From assembly GCA_016190375.1 (NCBI GenBank), contig JACPQR010000115.1, positions 62,001-126,000 on the forward strand: DNA of 64,000 nt, written 5' to 3'. The notes below the pieces were generated by a model. It searched no databases, had not been told where the DNA came from, and saw only the letters and a list, made by a program, of their open reading frames with translations. Both the position numbers and the translations under genes were made by a program. The DNA comes from Deltaproteobacteria bacterium (GTDB taxonomy: Bacteria > Myxococcota_A > Polyangia > JACPQR01). This document shows positions 1 to 9,610 of this stretch, piece by piece. The stretch's first letter is position 1. Each line of letters starts with the position of its first letter.

Positions 1-48
1 TCGATGCGCGTCGCGAAGGACGTCGCCGAGAGGTGGAGCGAGGTCTGA
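1..48 (+). CDS. 3' end of a CDS truncated by the window edge (…SMRVAKDVAERWSEV*)
   Basis: Open frame 1 from the window edge to TGA at 46-48; short so weak. Confidence 0.35.
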   Translation, partial: SMRVAKDVAERWSEV

Positions 49-103
49 CTTCAGCGGCGGTGGCGCGATCGACGATGGTCGAGCAGAATCTCGACCAACG
101 GCC

Positions 104-982
104 GTGCAGAACTCCTCCCCGGAGCTCCCCGATCCGCTCCGCCGCCTCGAGCTCGCGTCGTTCGGGCCCGGCTCGTCGGGCGCGACGCGCACGTACTTCG
201 GCAACGAGTTCTGCGAGCGCCTCATCCCATCGCCGCCGCAGGCGACCGCAGCGGTGCGGCGGGCCGGGGAGGAGGGAAGGGCGATCACGCTGGTCCTGCC
301 GGTCCTCGGCCCGGCGGCGTTCGAACGGGCGGCGCAGGTCCTGGACGCAGTGGCCCGCGCGGCGCCCGGGACGGAGGTGGTCGCGAACGACTGGGGCGTC
401 CTCCGCAGAGCGGCGAGCGACGAGCGCCTCGTCGTGGTGATGGGCCGGTGCCTCAACCGGACGATCCGGGACCCGCGGCTGCCCGTGCACGTGGGTGAAC
501 AGATGCCGCCCGCGGCCCGGGAGGCGCTGCGGGGCGGCCCGTTCCGGTCGCGGGCGTTTCGGGCCTTGCGCGAGCGGTACCGCGTCTCGCGCCTCGAGAT
601 CGACGTCCCCCCGCTCGGCATCGCCGAGGCGGCGTTTCCCGATGACCTGCCGCTCTCGGTGTACCTGCCGTTCGGCTTCGTCGCATCCGGGCGGATCTGC
701 GTCTTCGCCGCTGCTCATCGCCCCGACGGACCGGAGCGGATGTCCGTCGGCGAGTGCCGCTACGAGTGCGCTACCGCGAGCCTGCTTCTCACGGGTGGGC
801 AAGCCGCCAACGGCCTCGAGCTCAGGCTCCGGGGCAACACGGTCTTCTACCGGCACGACGCGCGGCTCGAAGCGGAGGCGCTCGCGGCCGCCAGCCGGTT
901 CCCGATCGATCGGGTCGTCTGGCAGCCGGACGTCCCGATGTGGCGGCCGAGGGATCTCGCACAGGGCGAGGCGGGCGAATGA
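104..982 (+). CDS. U32-peptidase-associated hypothetical protein (TIM-barrel-like, 'VVANDWGVLR…GRCLNR…RDPR')
   Basis: ORF with ATGA overlap to downstream U32-like gene; motif resemblance to U32/UbiV-type proteins. Confidence 0.7.
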   Translation: MQNSSPELPDPLRRLELASFGPGSSGATRTYFGNEFCERLIPSPPQATAAVRRAGEEGRAITLVLPVLGPAAFERAAQVLDAVARAAPGTEVVANDWGVLRRAASDERLVVVMGRCLNRTIRDPRLPVHVGEQMPPAAREALRGGPFRSRAFRALRERYRVSRLEIDVPPLGIAEAAFPDDLPLSVYLPFGFVASGRICVFAAAHRPDGPERMSVGECRYECATASLLLTGGQAANGLELRLRGNTVFYRHDARLEAEALAAASRFPIDRVVWQPDVPMWRPRDLAQGEAGE

Positions 983-1962
983 CGAGCCACTTGCTCGCGC
1001 CGGTCTCGGACCCCTCCGACGTCGCCGCTCTGATCGACGCCGGCGCCACACGCCTGTACTGCGGCGTCGCGCCGCGGGCCTGGTCGCAGCGGTACACGCG
1101 GGCCGTGTGGCTCTCGCGCCGCGGGCCCTCGGCGAACCTGCCCGACCTCGAGTCGCTCGCGCGCGTCACCGACCTCGCCCGCCGCCGCGGCGCCGGCGTG
1201 CACCTGGCGCTGAATGCCCCCTCGCTGACGGGCGAGCAAGTCGAGATGGTCGCCGGGCTCGCCCGGCGGGCCGTCGGAGAGCTGGGCGTCGAGGCCGTCA
1301 TCGCGGCCGACACGTCCCTCATGCTGGCGCTCGGCGAGCTCGCGGTTCCCTTCGTAGCGAGCACCGTGGCCGTCGCCCACAACTCCGAGGCGCTGCGGTT
1401 CTTCCGTGATCTGGGCGCGGTCGCCGCCGTCCTGCCGCGACACCTGCGCTTCGACGAGATCGCCCGGATCTCGGGCGAGGTCCCCGACCTCGAGCTCGAG
1501 TCCCTCGTGCTCTTCGACGGCTGCCCCTGGGAGGAGGGCCTCTGCCGCACGGTCCACGAGGTGGGACCGACCTCCGCCTTCTGCCGGACCGGATGGACCG
1601 CCCTGGTCGAACCGGTGCCCGGCCGAGCTCCCGACGCGGACGCGCTCACGGGCGCCTTCCGCGCCTGGCGCGAGTGGACTTACTGGGCCGACGCCTGCGG
1701 CTCCCCCGTCACGGACCGCGGAGTCCCGAACGGCGCCTGCGGCCTCTGCGCCCTCTATCCCCTCGCAAGGAGCGGCGTCCGCGTCTTCAAGCTCGGCGGC
1801 CGCCAGTCCCCGATCGAGCGCCGTGTCCGAGGAACACAGATGGTCCGCCGCGTCCTCGACGCTTCCGACCAGGGCCCCGATCTCGCGCGCGCGATCCGCG
1901 CCACTCCCGACCTCTGCGACTCGGGCGCCATGTGCTACTACCCGCAGCCCCGCGGACGGTAG
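979..1962 (+). CDS. Peptidase U32 family-like protein (MTSHLLAPVSDPSDVAALIDAGATRLYCGV…)
   Basis: N-terminal 'LLAPV…LIDAGATRLYCGV' and Cys-containing C-terminus typical of U32 family; start overlaps upstream stop (ATGA). Confidence 0.75.
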   Translation: MTSHLLAPVSDPSDVAALIDAGATRLYCGVAPRAWSQRYTRAVWLSRRGPSANLPDLESLARVTDLARRRGAGVHLALNAPSLTGEQVEMVAGLARRAVGELGVEAVIAADTSLMLALGELAVPFVASTVAVAHNSEALRFFRDLGAVAAVLPRHLRFDEIARISGEVPDLELESLVLFDGCPWEEGLCRTVHEVGPTSAFCRTGWTALVEPVPGRAPDADALTGAFRAWREWTYWADACGSPVTDRGVPNGACGLCALYPLARSGVRVFKLGGRQSPIERRVRGTQMVRRVLDASDQGPDLARAIRATPDLCDSGAMCYYPQPRGR

Positions 1963-1965
1963 CGA

Positions 1966-2571
1966 TCAGAACGCCATGAGCGACCCGGCCGTGGACACCG
2001 CGGCCAGCGTGAAGTAGCCGGCTACCAGGTGGGACGCCGCCAGGGCGTCGCGCGTTCCGGCGTCGTCGGTGGCGGTCGTCGCGAAGCCGAGGACGGCCGA
2101 CGCGATCATCCCGGTCAGGTGGACCCAGGAGAGCAGGCGGTGGATACGCAGCCGGCGCGAGAAGCTCGTGTTCCCGGATGCGGCGTCGAGCGGGTCCGGC
2201 ATCTTCGCCGCGATCACGCGCGTGGCGACGTAGCTCAGCATCGTGACGGAGGCGGCCACGAGGTGCCAGGTCCTCAGGCCCATCCCGCAGCCGAACTCCC
2301 GCCCGAAGATGGGCGAGTTGCCCTCGGCGCACAGCGGCTCGCCGAAGCCGGTCGCGTTGGCGTAGCGGAGGGTGCCCACGGCCACGGTCCCCGCGAGCGA
2401 GATCCAGGTCGTGAGCCCGAGCACGCGATGCAGCCGCGCGAGCTTCGCGCGCTGGCGGACCAGCTCGGCCGTCCGTGCCTCGGCTTCCCCCTCGTCCGCC
2501 GCGACGGGGCGCGAAAAGCCCCAGGCAAGGCCGGCGGACAGAACACACGCGATCACGAGCGAGCGACTCAT
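1966..2571 (-). CDS. Multi-pass membrane protein with signal peptide, unknown function (cytochrome b561-like topology)
   Basis: Signal peptide and several hydrophobic segments with His residues in the translation. Confidence 0.6.
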   Translation of the reverse strand: MSRSLVIACVLSAGLAWGFSRPVAADEGEAEARTAELVRQRAKLARLHRVLGLTTWISLAGTVAVGTLRYANATGFGEPLCAEGNSPIFGREFGCGMGLRTWHLVAASVTMLSYVATRVIAAKMPDPLDAASGNTSFSRRLRIHRLLSWVHLTGMIASAVLGFATTATDDAGTRDALAASHLVAGYFTLAAVSTAGSLMAF

Positions 2572-2730
2572 GGCCGCGCAAGGTAGCCTCGCGACGCGCC
2601 GCTGGCAATCACTCGGTGCCCGGGGTCGCGTTACTGCCTGGATCGTCGTGGATCATGGGAAGCTTCTTCTCGTGCGAGGCTCTGATCTCGGGGTTTGTTC
2701 CGATTCGACCGTGGCGGTAGGCTTCGCCTC

Positions 2731-3147
2731 ATGGTGCCAATGGACGTCGAGCGGGCGCTTCGGGATGCGCTCAAAGGGGAGGACGAGATCGTCTGGGCGT
2801 ACCTCTTCGGCTCGGCCGTGCGCGGAGGCGCCTACAGGGATGTGGACGTGGCGGTCATGCCCGCGCCCGGTGCTTTTTCGAGGCTCACCGATCTCGGGCG
2901 GCTCCAGGTGCGGCTATCTGCGGCTCTGGACCGCGAGGTGGACCTCGTGGATCTCCGCCGGGCGTCGCTCTTGCTTCTAGGGCCCATCCTCCGTGAGAGG
3001 CGCGTCCTTCGGGACCGTGACGTGCGGGCCCGACACTGCTGGGAGGCAGAGACCGCGAGCCGCGTGCTCGACTACGAGCCCGTGATCGGACGTTACTCGT
3101 CGTTGCGGCGCGAACGGCTGCGCCTGCGCCGCGCACGAGGAGCGTGA
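2731..3147 (+). CDS. mntA: MntA-like nucleotidyltransferase (type VII TA antitoxin)
   Basis: LFGSAVRGGAYRDVDVAV = GSX10DXD; overlaps hepT start. Confidence 0.8.
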   Translation: MVPMDVERALRDALKGEDEIVWAYLFGSAVRGGAYRDVDVAVMPAPGAFSRLTDLGRLQVRLSAALDREVDLVDLRRASLLLLGPILRERRVLRDRDVRARHCWEAETASRVLDYEPVIGRYSSLRRERLRLRRARGA

Positions 3148-3587
3148 TGGTCCGGTCCGACGTCCTGGGCAAGCGCCTCGACCTCCTGCTCGACGTCCTC
3201 GCGGACCTGCGCCGGTACCGTGAGTCGGTGACGCGCGAGCGGCTCGCGGCCGAGCGCGATACCCAGCACATGGTCCTGCATGCCATGTACGTGGCGGCAC
3301 AGGCGGTCATCGACATCGCGCTTCACGCCTTGGCCGACGCCGATCGGCCGCCGGGCGCAACCTACCGTGACGCTTTCCGTGAGCTCGCCTCGGCTGGCCT
3401 TCTTGATGCGGGCCTCGCGAATCGGCTCGAGGGTTGGGCAGGTCTGCGCAACGTTCTGGCTCATCACTACGCGAGCGTGGATTACGGCCTCTTGCACGAC
3501 GCCTTGGTCGGGGACCTGGGCGACCTGGAGGCGTTCGCGGCGGCCGCCGGGGCGTGGATCGACGGCGACACGACCAGCTCGGAGTAG
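3144..3587 (+). CDS. hepT: HepT-like HEPN toxin
   Basis: HEPN motif RNVLAHHY (RX4-6H-Y); adjacent MNT gene. Confidence 0.8.
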   Translation: MMVRSDVLGKRLDLLLDVLADLRRYRESVTRERLAAERDTQHMVLHAMYVAAQAVIDIALHALADADRPPGATYRDAFRELASAGLLDAGLANRLEGWAGLRNVLAHHYASVDYGLLHDALVGDLGDLEAFAAAAGAWIDGDTTSSE

Positions 3588-3612
3588 GCAACCGGCCGGA
3601 CGGCCTCGGTCG

Positions 3613-5214
3613 TCAGTCCAGGTCCACGCGGGCGACGGGCTCGACGGCCGGGTCCGCGTTCTCCGCGAGGCCGGTGATTCCGGCGCGAAGGCGCGGCAGC
3701 GTCAGCTCGACCAGGAGCGTCAGGCGCGACTGGTCCGGCTCGGGGTCACGGCCGCGCTCGCGGCGGCCTCGGACGAGCGCGAAGGCACAAGCGAGCGCGT
3801 AGCAGTCGACGAGGAGATCGGCGATGCGCCGCGCCTCGAGCTGGCGGTCGACGAGCCGGACGCCGAGGCGCTTGACCCGCTCGGCCAGGGCGGCGAGGAC
3901 CTGCGCCAGGGTCGGGTCGACGCGGGCGGCGAGCGGCGCGAGCTCCGGCCCGACGTGCGGCTCGAGCGGTCCGACCGCGGCGAGGCCGCCGAGGTCCCAC
4001 ATGAGGCAGGCGGACGCGAGGTGGAGCTTCAGGACGTCGTTCGCTCCCTCGAAGATCCGGGTCACGCGGCAGTCGCGGAGGCGCCTCGCGACCCCCGTCT
4101 CCTCGATGTACCCCATGCCTCCGTGAAGCTGCAGCGACGAGTCGATGACCTCGAACGACGACTCGCTGCAGAGGATCTTGGCGACGGTCGACACCCAGCC
4201 GATGTCCTCGCCCGACTCCTGCAACGCCGTCGTCATCGAGAGCACGGCCTGCATCGCCAGCTCCTGCGCGCGCATCCGGGCGACGCGCTCGCGAACCATG
4301 CCGAAACGCGACAGCGTGCGGCCGAACTGCCGCCGCGTGCGGACGTGCTCGACCGCCTGGCGGATCGCGCCCTCGGCCGAGCCGACGCAGCCCGCCGAGA
4401 GGAACGTTCGCCCCCAGGAGAGCGCGTCCCGGAAGTGCTCGAGGCCCCGGCCGGGCTCGCCGAGCAGGTGGTCCATGGGTACGCGGGCCTCGTCGAGCGC
4501 GATCGAGGTCGTCGACGAGCCCTTCAGACCCAGCTTGTGCTCCTCGCGCAGCCGGCGGACGCCCACGAGCTCCGGGTCGAGCAGATCGACGAGGAGGAGG
4601 CTCGTGCCTTCGCGCGCGCCGCCAAGCCCGGGCGTTCGCGCGAGCACCGTGAAGAGGCCCGCGAAGGCGGAGTTGGTCACGAACGCCTTCTCGCCGGTGA
4701 CGATCAGGCGGCCGTCGGCGACCGTCGCGGTGGTCCGGATCGACGACAGGTCCGACCCGGCCTCCGGCTCGGTGCCGCCCACCGCCGCGATTCGCCGGCC
4801 AAGGGCGACCTCGGGCAGATACCGCGCCTTTTGCGCCGGCGTCCCCAGGGAGACGAGCGGGCGCAGCGCGAGGCCGGAATGCAGGCCCACGGTCGTCGCG
4901 AGCGATCCGTCGAAGGAGGCGAGGCGCGCGATGATCCGGGCGACCGCCTGCATCCCGAGCCCCGCTCCGCCATGCTCGGCCGGCACGGTCAGCCCGAAAA
5001 GCCCGAGCTCGGCAGCCCGGTCGACGACCTCGGCGGGCAATCGCGCGTCGCGATCGAGCCGTCCCAGCTCCTGGCTGCAGAAGCGGTCGATCGTGCCGAA
5101 GACCTCGCGAACGACCTCGGCCTCGCCTTCGTCGCGCGCGCCTCGGGCCGCCGCGGGAGCGATCTCGCCGAAGGTCCCCAGGAGCCGGCGGAACGGGTCG
5201 ACCTGCCCAGCCAT
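3613..5214 (-). CDS. Acyl-CoA dehydrogenase family protein
   Basis: GGTEPEAGSDLSSIRTTA, VTGEKAFVTNSAFAG, QLHGGMGYIEETGVARRLRDCRVTRIFEGAND; MAGQVDPF start overlaps radical SAM stop. Confidence 0.88.
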   Translation of the reverse strand: MAGQVDPFRRLLGTFGEIAPAAARGARDEGEAEVVREVFGTIDRFCSQELGRLDRDARLPAEVVDRAAELGLFGLTVPAEHGGAGLGMQAVARIIARLASFDGSLATTVGLHSGLALRPLVSLGTPAQKARYLPEVALGRRIAAVGGTEPEAGSDLSSIRTTATVADGRLIVTGEKAFVTNSAFAGLFTVLARTPGLGGAREGTSLLLVDLLDPELVGVRRLREEHKLGLKGSSTTSIALDEARVPMDHLLGEPGRGLEHFRDALSWGRTFLSAGCVGSAEGAIRQAVEHVRTRRQFGRTLSRFGMVRERVARMRAQELAMQAVLSMTTALQESGEDIGWVSTVAKILCSESSFEVIDSSLQLHGGMGYIEETGVARRLRDCRVTRIFEGANDVLKLHLASACLMWDLGGLAAVGPLEPHVGPELAPLAARVDPTLAQVLAALAERVKRLGVRLVDRQLEARRIADLLVDCYALACAFALVRGRRERGRDPEPDQSRLTLLVELTLPRLRAGITGLAENADPAVEPVARVDLD

Positions 5215-6506
5215 CAGAACTGGATGGTCCGGTCCTCGTGGACCTTGCCCTCGAGGTGCCGCCGCGAGCGGTAGAAGTCGCGCCAGAGCCGGAGGTAGCC
5301 GTCGAGGAGCTCGTCGGGGGTCATCTGCTTCGGCCGGAAGACCACGTTCGCGTCGTTGTAGTGCGCCCAGTTCCGGTCGAGGATCCGCCCCTCGGCCAAC
5401 AGCCGATGCCACGCCGGCGTTCCCGGGTACGGCGTGAAGATCGTGAACTCGCTCTTCTCGAGGCGCGTCCGCTCGCAGAACTCCAGGATCCGGTCGACGA
5501 CCCCGGGATCGTCGCCGTCGTTGCCGACCATCAGCGACGTGTAGGGCTCGATCCCCTCGTCGTGACAGCGCGCGATGCACGCCTCGGCCCTGCGCATGGC
5601 CTCCGGGTCGCCCGACCCGAAGGCGCGCCTGGTGATCTCGTCGAAGCCGCAGACCAGGTAGAACATCCGGATGCCCGCGTCGCGCGCCGCGGCGAACAGC
5701 GTCTTGTCGAGCTTGTGCACGACCGGCATGCTGATGCCGACGTAGCTGATCCGCGCGCCCTCGACCCTCGGCACCTCCTCGAGGAACGCACGGAAATGGG
5801 CCCGAGCGCCCGAGAAGCCGAAGAACGAGGTGTCCTCGGTCAACGAGAGGAGCTTGCCCGCCCGAGCGAGAGCGCGAACCGTGTGCATCACGGTCGGCAT
5901 CGGGACGAGCCGGAGCTTCTTGCCCATCGATCCGGGCAGGACGCAGGCGTCGCAGGTGAGGGGACAGCCCCGCGAGAGCTGCACCGGGTAGTCGTCCGGG
6001 CGCAGGTGCGGCTTCTCCACGTCGAGGTACAGCTCGATCCGGGGCGGCGCCAGGTGCTCGAGCGATCCGGGCTCCGCCGAGTAGCTGGGCTTCAGCGAGC
6101 CCGATTCGAAGTCGTCGAGCAGCCGCCGCCAGACGGGCTCGCCCTCGCCGACGACGATCGCGTCGGCGTGCTCGCGCGCGACCTCGGGAACGAGCGTCGG
6201 GAAGATCCCGCCCATGACCACCTTGCGCCCCCGCGCCCGCAGGTCGGCGGAGATCTCGAAGGCCCGCGTCGCGTTCGGCGTGAAGACGCTGAGCGCATAC
6301 AGGTCCGCCACGTGCCTCTCGGGGTCGAACCTCTCCACGCGGTCGTCGACGAGGCCGACCTCGACGTCCCCGGGGGTGGCGCCGGCCACGCAGGCCATGC
6401 CCAGCGATGGCGGCCCGAGGTACTCCTCGCACGGGACGTACGCGGTCAGCTCGGGGTGATCCGCCGCGTGCCGCGAGAAGGAGGGGTAGACGAACTGGAC
6501 CCTCAC
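5214..6506 (-). CDS. B12-binding-domain radical SAM protein
   Basis: N-terminal cobalamin-like domain (VVMGGIFPTLVPEVAREHADAIVVGEGE) then LSRGCPLTCDAC (CxxxCxxC). Confidence 0.88.
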   Translation of the reverse strand: MRVQFVYPSFSRHAADHPELTAYVPCEEYLGPPSLGMACVAGATPGDVEVGLVDDRVERFDPERHVADLYALSVFTPNATRAFEISADLRARGRKVVMGGIFPTLVPEVAREHADAIVVGEGEPVWRRLLDDFESGSLKPSYSAEPGSLEHLAPPRIELYLDVEKPHLRPDDYPVQLSRGCPLTCDACVLPGSMGKKLRLVPMPTVMHTVRALARAGKLLSLTEDTSFFGFSGARAHFRAFLEEVPRVEGARISYVGISMPVVHKLDKTLFAAARDAGIRMFYLVCGFDEITRRAFGSGDPEAMRRAEACIARCHDEGIEPYTSLMVGNDGDDPGVVDRILEFCERTRLEKSEFTIFTPYPGTPAWHRLLAEGRILDRNWAHYNDANVVFRPKQMTPDELLDGYLRLWRDFYRSRRHLEGKVHEDRTIQF

Positions 6507-6793
6507 GCCGGTCTCGCCTCGGCCTCGTTGGCGCTCTGCAGGGTCTTGGCGACGAACTCGATGATCTCGCCGAAGGTCCGGATTCCGGCGGCGTCCTGGG
6601 GCTCGATGTAGACGTCGTACTTCTCCGAGATGCAGCTCAATAGCTCCATGCTGTCGAGCGAATCGAGACCGAGGTCCTCGCGGAGGCGATCGGCGTCGCC
6701 GACCCCGGAGGCCTTTCCTTCGGTGATCTCGACGAGGATCGCCTTCACGTCCTCCCGGATCTGGGGCTCTTCGAGGGTGCGGTGCATCGTCAT
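6503..6793 (-). CDS. Acyl carrier protein
   Basis: LREDLGLDSLDSMELL phosphopantetheine Ser motif, about 96 aa; coupled both sides by 4-bp overlaps. Confidence 0.88.
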   Translation of the reverse strand: MTMHRTLEEPQIREDVKAILVEITEGKASGVGDADRLREDLGLDSLDSMELLSCISEKYDVYIEPQDAAGIRTFGEIIEFVAKTLQSANEAEARPA

Positions 6794-7830
6794 CTCTCCT
6801 CCACTACCTGTCCGGCGCTCCTGCGCCGGGGAATGTACCTGTGATCCTCGTACCACGTCACGGCGCGATCGAGCACCGCGGCGACATTGGTCGGCCCGAG
6901 CCCGAGCTTGCAGGTCGCGAGCCACGAGTCCACCGGGTGACCGTGGCGAACGATGTCGACGAACTCGCGCGGCATGGCCTTTCGCGGGCCGCCCGTGCGG
7001 GACGCCTCGACCTCGTCGGCCGTCGCGAGCTCCAGCGCTGCCTCCATCGGGATGGCGGAAGCCCGAAGCCGCACGCCGAGCACCCTCGCGCTGGTCTCGA
7101 GGAGCTCGCGGACCGTGATGTTCGGCCCGCCCAGGATGTAGCGCTCGCCGACCTCGCCGAGCTCGGCCGCGCGCACGTGCGCCCGCCCCACCTCGGCGAC
7201 GTCCACCATGTTCGTCGGGCCGTCCACGAAGTGCGGCATGATCCCGCGCGCGACTCCGATCAGGAAGAAGCCGGTCCCGACCTTGGCGTCGTGCTCGCCG
7301 ACGCAGCCCGTCGGGCAGAGGACGACGGCCAAGAGCCCCCGCGCGATCCCGGCGCGGACCTCGTCCTCTATCGCGAGCTTGACCGCGTGGTACACGCTGC
7401 CGTCGGGCGGCGACGGCCACTCGTCGCGCTCGCGCGCGAGCCCTCCGTCCGCGGACGGCCCGATCGTCGCGACGGAGCTCGTGAGCACGAACCGCTCGAC
7501 CCCCGCGGCGAGCGCGCCCTCGACCGCCGCCCTTGCTCCGAGCCGTGCAGCCGCCACTTCGCGGTCGAGGTCGAGCGAGAACCGAGGGTAGTGGCCGGCC
7601 GCGAAGAAGACCGTGTCGCAGCCGTCGATGGCCCTCGCGAGCGCCTCGCGGTCGCCGAGCTCCAGCTTGACGGTGGTGACGGGCAGGTCGCGGACGTGGA
7701 ACGGCACGCGCTTGGGGCGCTGAGCCACTCTCACGGGCAGCCCACGGCCGAGGAGCGCGCGAACCACGTGCGTCCCGATGAATCCGTGGCCACCGATGAC
7801 CAGCGGACGTCGAATCGTGAACCCGCTCAC
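6790..7830 (-). CDS. NAD-dependent epimerase/dehydratase (extended SDR)
   Basis: VIGGHGFIGTHVVRALLGRG Rossmann motif, SSVATIG…YHAVK; GTG start overlaps FAAL stop. Confidence 0.87.
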   Translation of the reverse strand: MSGFTIRRPLVIGGHGFIGTHVVRALLGRGLPVRVAQRPKRVPFHVRDLPVTTVKLELGDREALARAIDGCDTVFFAAGHYPRFSLDLDREVAAARLGARAAVEGALAAGVERFVLTSSVATIGPSADGGLARERDEWPSPPDGSVYHAVKLAIEDEVRAGIARGLLAVVLCPTGCVGEHDAKVGTGFFLIGVARGIMPHFVDGPTNMVDVAEVGRAHVRAAELGEVGERYILGGPNITVRELLETSARVLGVRLRASAIPMEAALELATADEVEASRTGGPRKAMPREFVDIVRHGHPVDSWLATCKLGLGPTNVAAVLDRAVTWYEDHRYIPRRRSAGQVVEER

Positions 7831-9560
7831 CCGGTCACCGGCAGCGTACCGTCGAGGTAACGCCGCTTGCACAGCGACCGCTGGAGCTTCCCGCTCGTGG
7901 TCCTGGGAAGCGACCGCGACGGGCAGAAGACGATACGCTCGGCCGCGATGCCCAGCTCGGCCAGCACCTCCGCGTTGATCTGCTTGCGCAGGGCAGCCTG
8001 GTCCTCGTCGCCGCGGGCCTTCGACTCCACGATGAGCACGAGGTCCTCGGTGCCCTCCTCGCGGTTCTCGAGGCCGATCGCCGCCGCGGAGGCGCCCGTC
8101 ACCGAGGCGGCGATCCGCTCGATGTCGTAGGGGTAGTAGTTGCGGCCGCGCCGGATGATGAGCTCCTTGCTGCGGCCCGTGACGTGCAGCCGACCCTCGA
8201 GCACGAACCCCAGGTCGCCCGTGTGGAGCCACCCTCCCGCCAGCGTCCGAGCCGTCTTCTCCTCGTCGCGGTGGTAGCCCTTCATGACGCAAGGGCCGCC
8301 GACCACGATCTCGCCGACCTCCCCCTCGCGTCGCACCTGGCCGTCCTCGTCCAGGATCGCCACCCGCTGCCCGTCGAGCGGCGTCCCGCACGACACGACC
8401 GAAGCCGAGGGCGCCCCGTCCGATGCGCCGCGGACCACCCGCTCCCCTTCCAGCGCGGCCCGGTCGATGGCCAGCGATCGGACCGCCTCGCCCCTGGGCG
8501 GGAACGTCACGGCCAGGCAGTTCTCCGCCAGCCCGTACACCGGCGTCATCGCGCGCCCGTCGTAGCCGACCCGCCCGAATTTTTGCGCGAACGCGCCGAC
8601 GCTCTCCACGTCGATCGACTCGGAGCCGTTGAGCGCCACCCGCCACGACGAGAGATCGAGCCCCTCCATGCGCGCCTCGTCGATGCGGTTCGTCGTGAGG
8701 CGGTACGCGAAGTTGGGCGCGACCGAGAGCGTCCCGCGCTGCTTGGAGATCGCTTGCAGCCACCTCCGAGGGTGCATCAGGAACGACTCGGTCGGAAGGA
8801 GCACGAGCAGGTACTGCCAGTAGAGCGAGGTCAGCATGGCGCCGATGAGGCCCATGTCGTGGAACAGCGGTAGCCAGCTCACGCCCACGTCCGCGGGGGA
8901 CATCTGGATGCGCTGGCCGATGCCGTAGACGTTCCACAGGAGCGCCCGGTGGGAGACCTCCACTCCCTTGGGCAGGCTGGTCGTGCCGGAGGTGTACTGG
9001 ATGAGCGCGATGTCCTCCGGATCGGGGGAGGGGAAGGCCGCTCCTGGCCCTGGCGGCGGGACCATCTGCTCCGGAAGGACGAGCGCCGAGAGGGTCGTGC
9101 AGTTCGCGGTCAGCGTCTCGCGAGCAGCGGCGGTGCGCGAGTCCGTGATCAGGATCCGCGCCTCGGAGTCGCGAACGATGTGGGCGAGCGTCTGGAGCGT
9201 CCTCTCGGGGCTTCCGAAGACCGGCACCGGCGCGACCGGGACGGGGATGCCGCCGGCCATCAGCGTGCCGAAGAACGAGGACAGGAAATCGATGCTCGTC
9301 GGGAGCATGACGACGACCCTGTCGCCCCGGCGCACCCCCAGGTGGATCAGGTGGGCCGCGGCCCGCGCCGCCCGCTCGAGGACCTCCGCGTGGGGGAGCT
9401 CGGCCGGCGGCTTCTCGCCCGCCAGGAGCCGGTAACCCCCCGGGCCATGCGCCGCTTCCTCGAGTGCTTCCGTGAGGGTGCCGACCCGAGGGCCGGCCGG
9501 TGCTGGCCCGCTCGGTTCGAGCAAGGCGCGTAGATCCGTGGCGCCGGACAGCGTGGACAT
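7827..9560 (-). CDS. Fatty-acyl-AMP ligase (AMP-binding, FAAL-like)
   Basis: IQYTSGTTSLPKGVEVSHRAL, SWLPLFHDMGLIG, YGLAENCLAVTFPP, HTGDLGF. Confidence 0.92.
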   Translation of the reverse strand: MSTLSGATDLRALLEPSGPAPAGPRVGTLTEALEEAAHGPGGYRLLAGEKPPAELPHAEVLERAARAAAHLIHLGVRRGDRVVVMLPTSIDFLSSFFGTLMAGGIPVPVAPVPVFGSPERTLQTLAHIVRDSEARILITDSRTAAARETLTANCTTLSALVLPEQMVPPPGPGAAFPSPDPEDIALIQYTSGTTSLPKGVEVSHRALLWNVYGIGQRIQMSPADVGVSWLPLFHDMGLIGAMLTSLYWQYLLVLLPTESFLMHPRRWLQAISKQRGTLSVAPNFAYRLTTNRIDEARMEGLDLSSWRVALNGSESIDVESVGAFAQKFGRVGYDGRAMTPVYGLAENCLAVTFPPRGEAVRSLAIDRAALEGERVVRGASDGAPSASVVSCGTPLDGQRVAILDEDGQVRREGEVGEIVVGGPCVMKGYHRDEEKTARTLAGGWLHTGDLGFVLEGRLHVTGRSKELIIRRGRNYYPYDIERIAASVTGASAAAIGLENREEGTEDLVLIVESKARGDEDQAALRKQINAEVLAELGIAAERIVFCPSRSLPRTTSGKLQRSLCKRRYLDGTLPVTG

Positions 9561-9610
9561 GGGACGTGCGACCCCTTAGCCGGTCGCCCCGGCAGGTCCC
9601 ATGACTCCTG

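Noticed and set aside
3613-6432. 939-aa minus-strand ORF as one fusion protein
   Set aside because: Only the part from 5214 downward reads as acyl-CoA dehydrogenase; the upstream part is out of frame under the B12 radical SAM gene
6790-8937. 715-aa minus-strand ORF as one protein
   Set aside because: Epimerase begins at GTG 7830; the upstream part overlaps the FAAL gene out of frame
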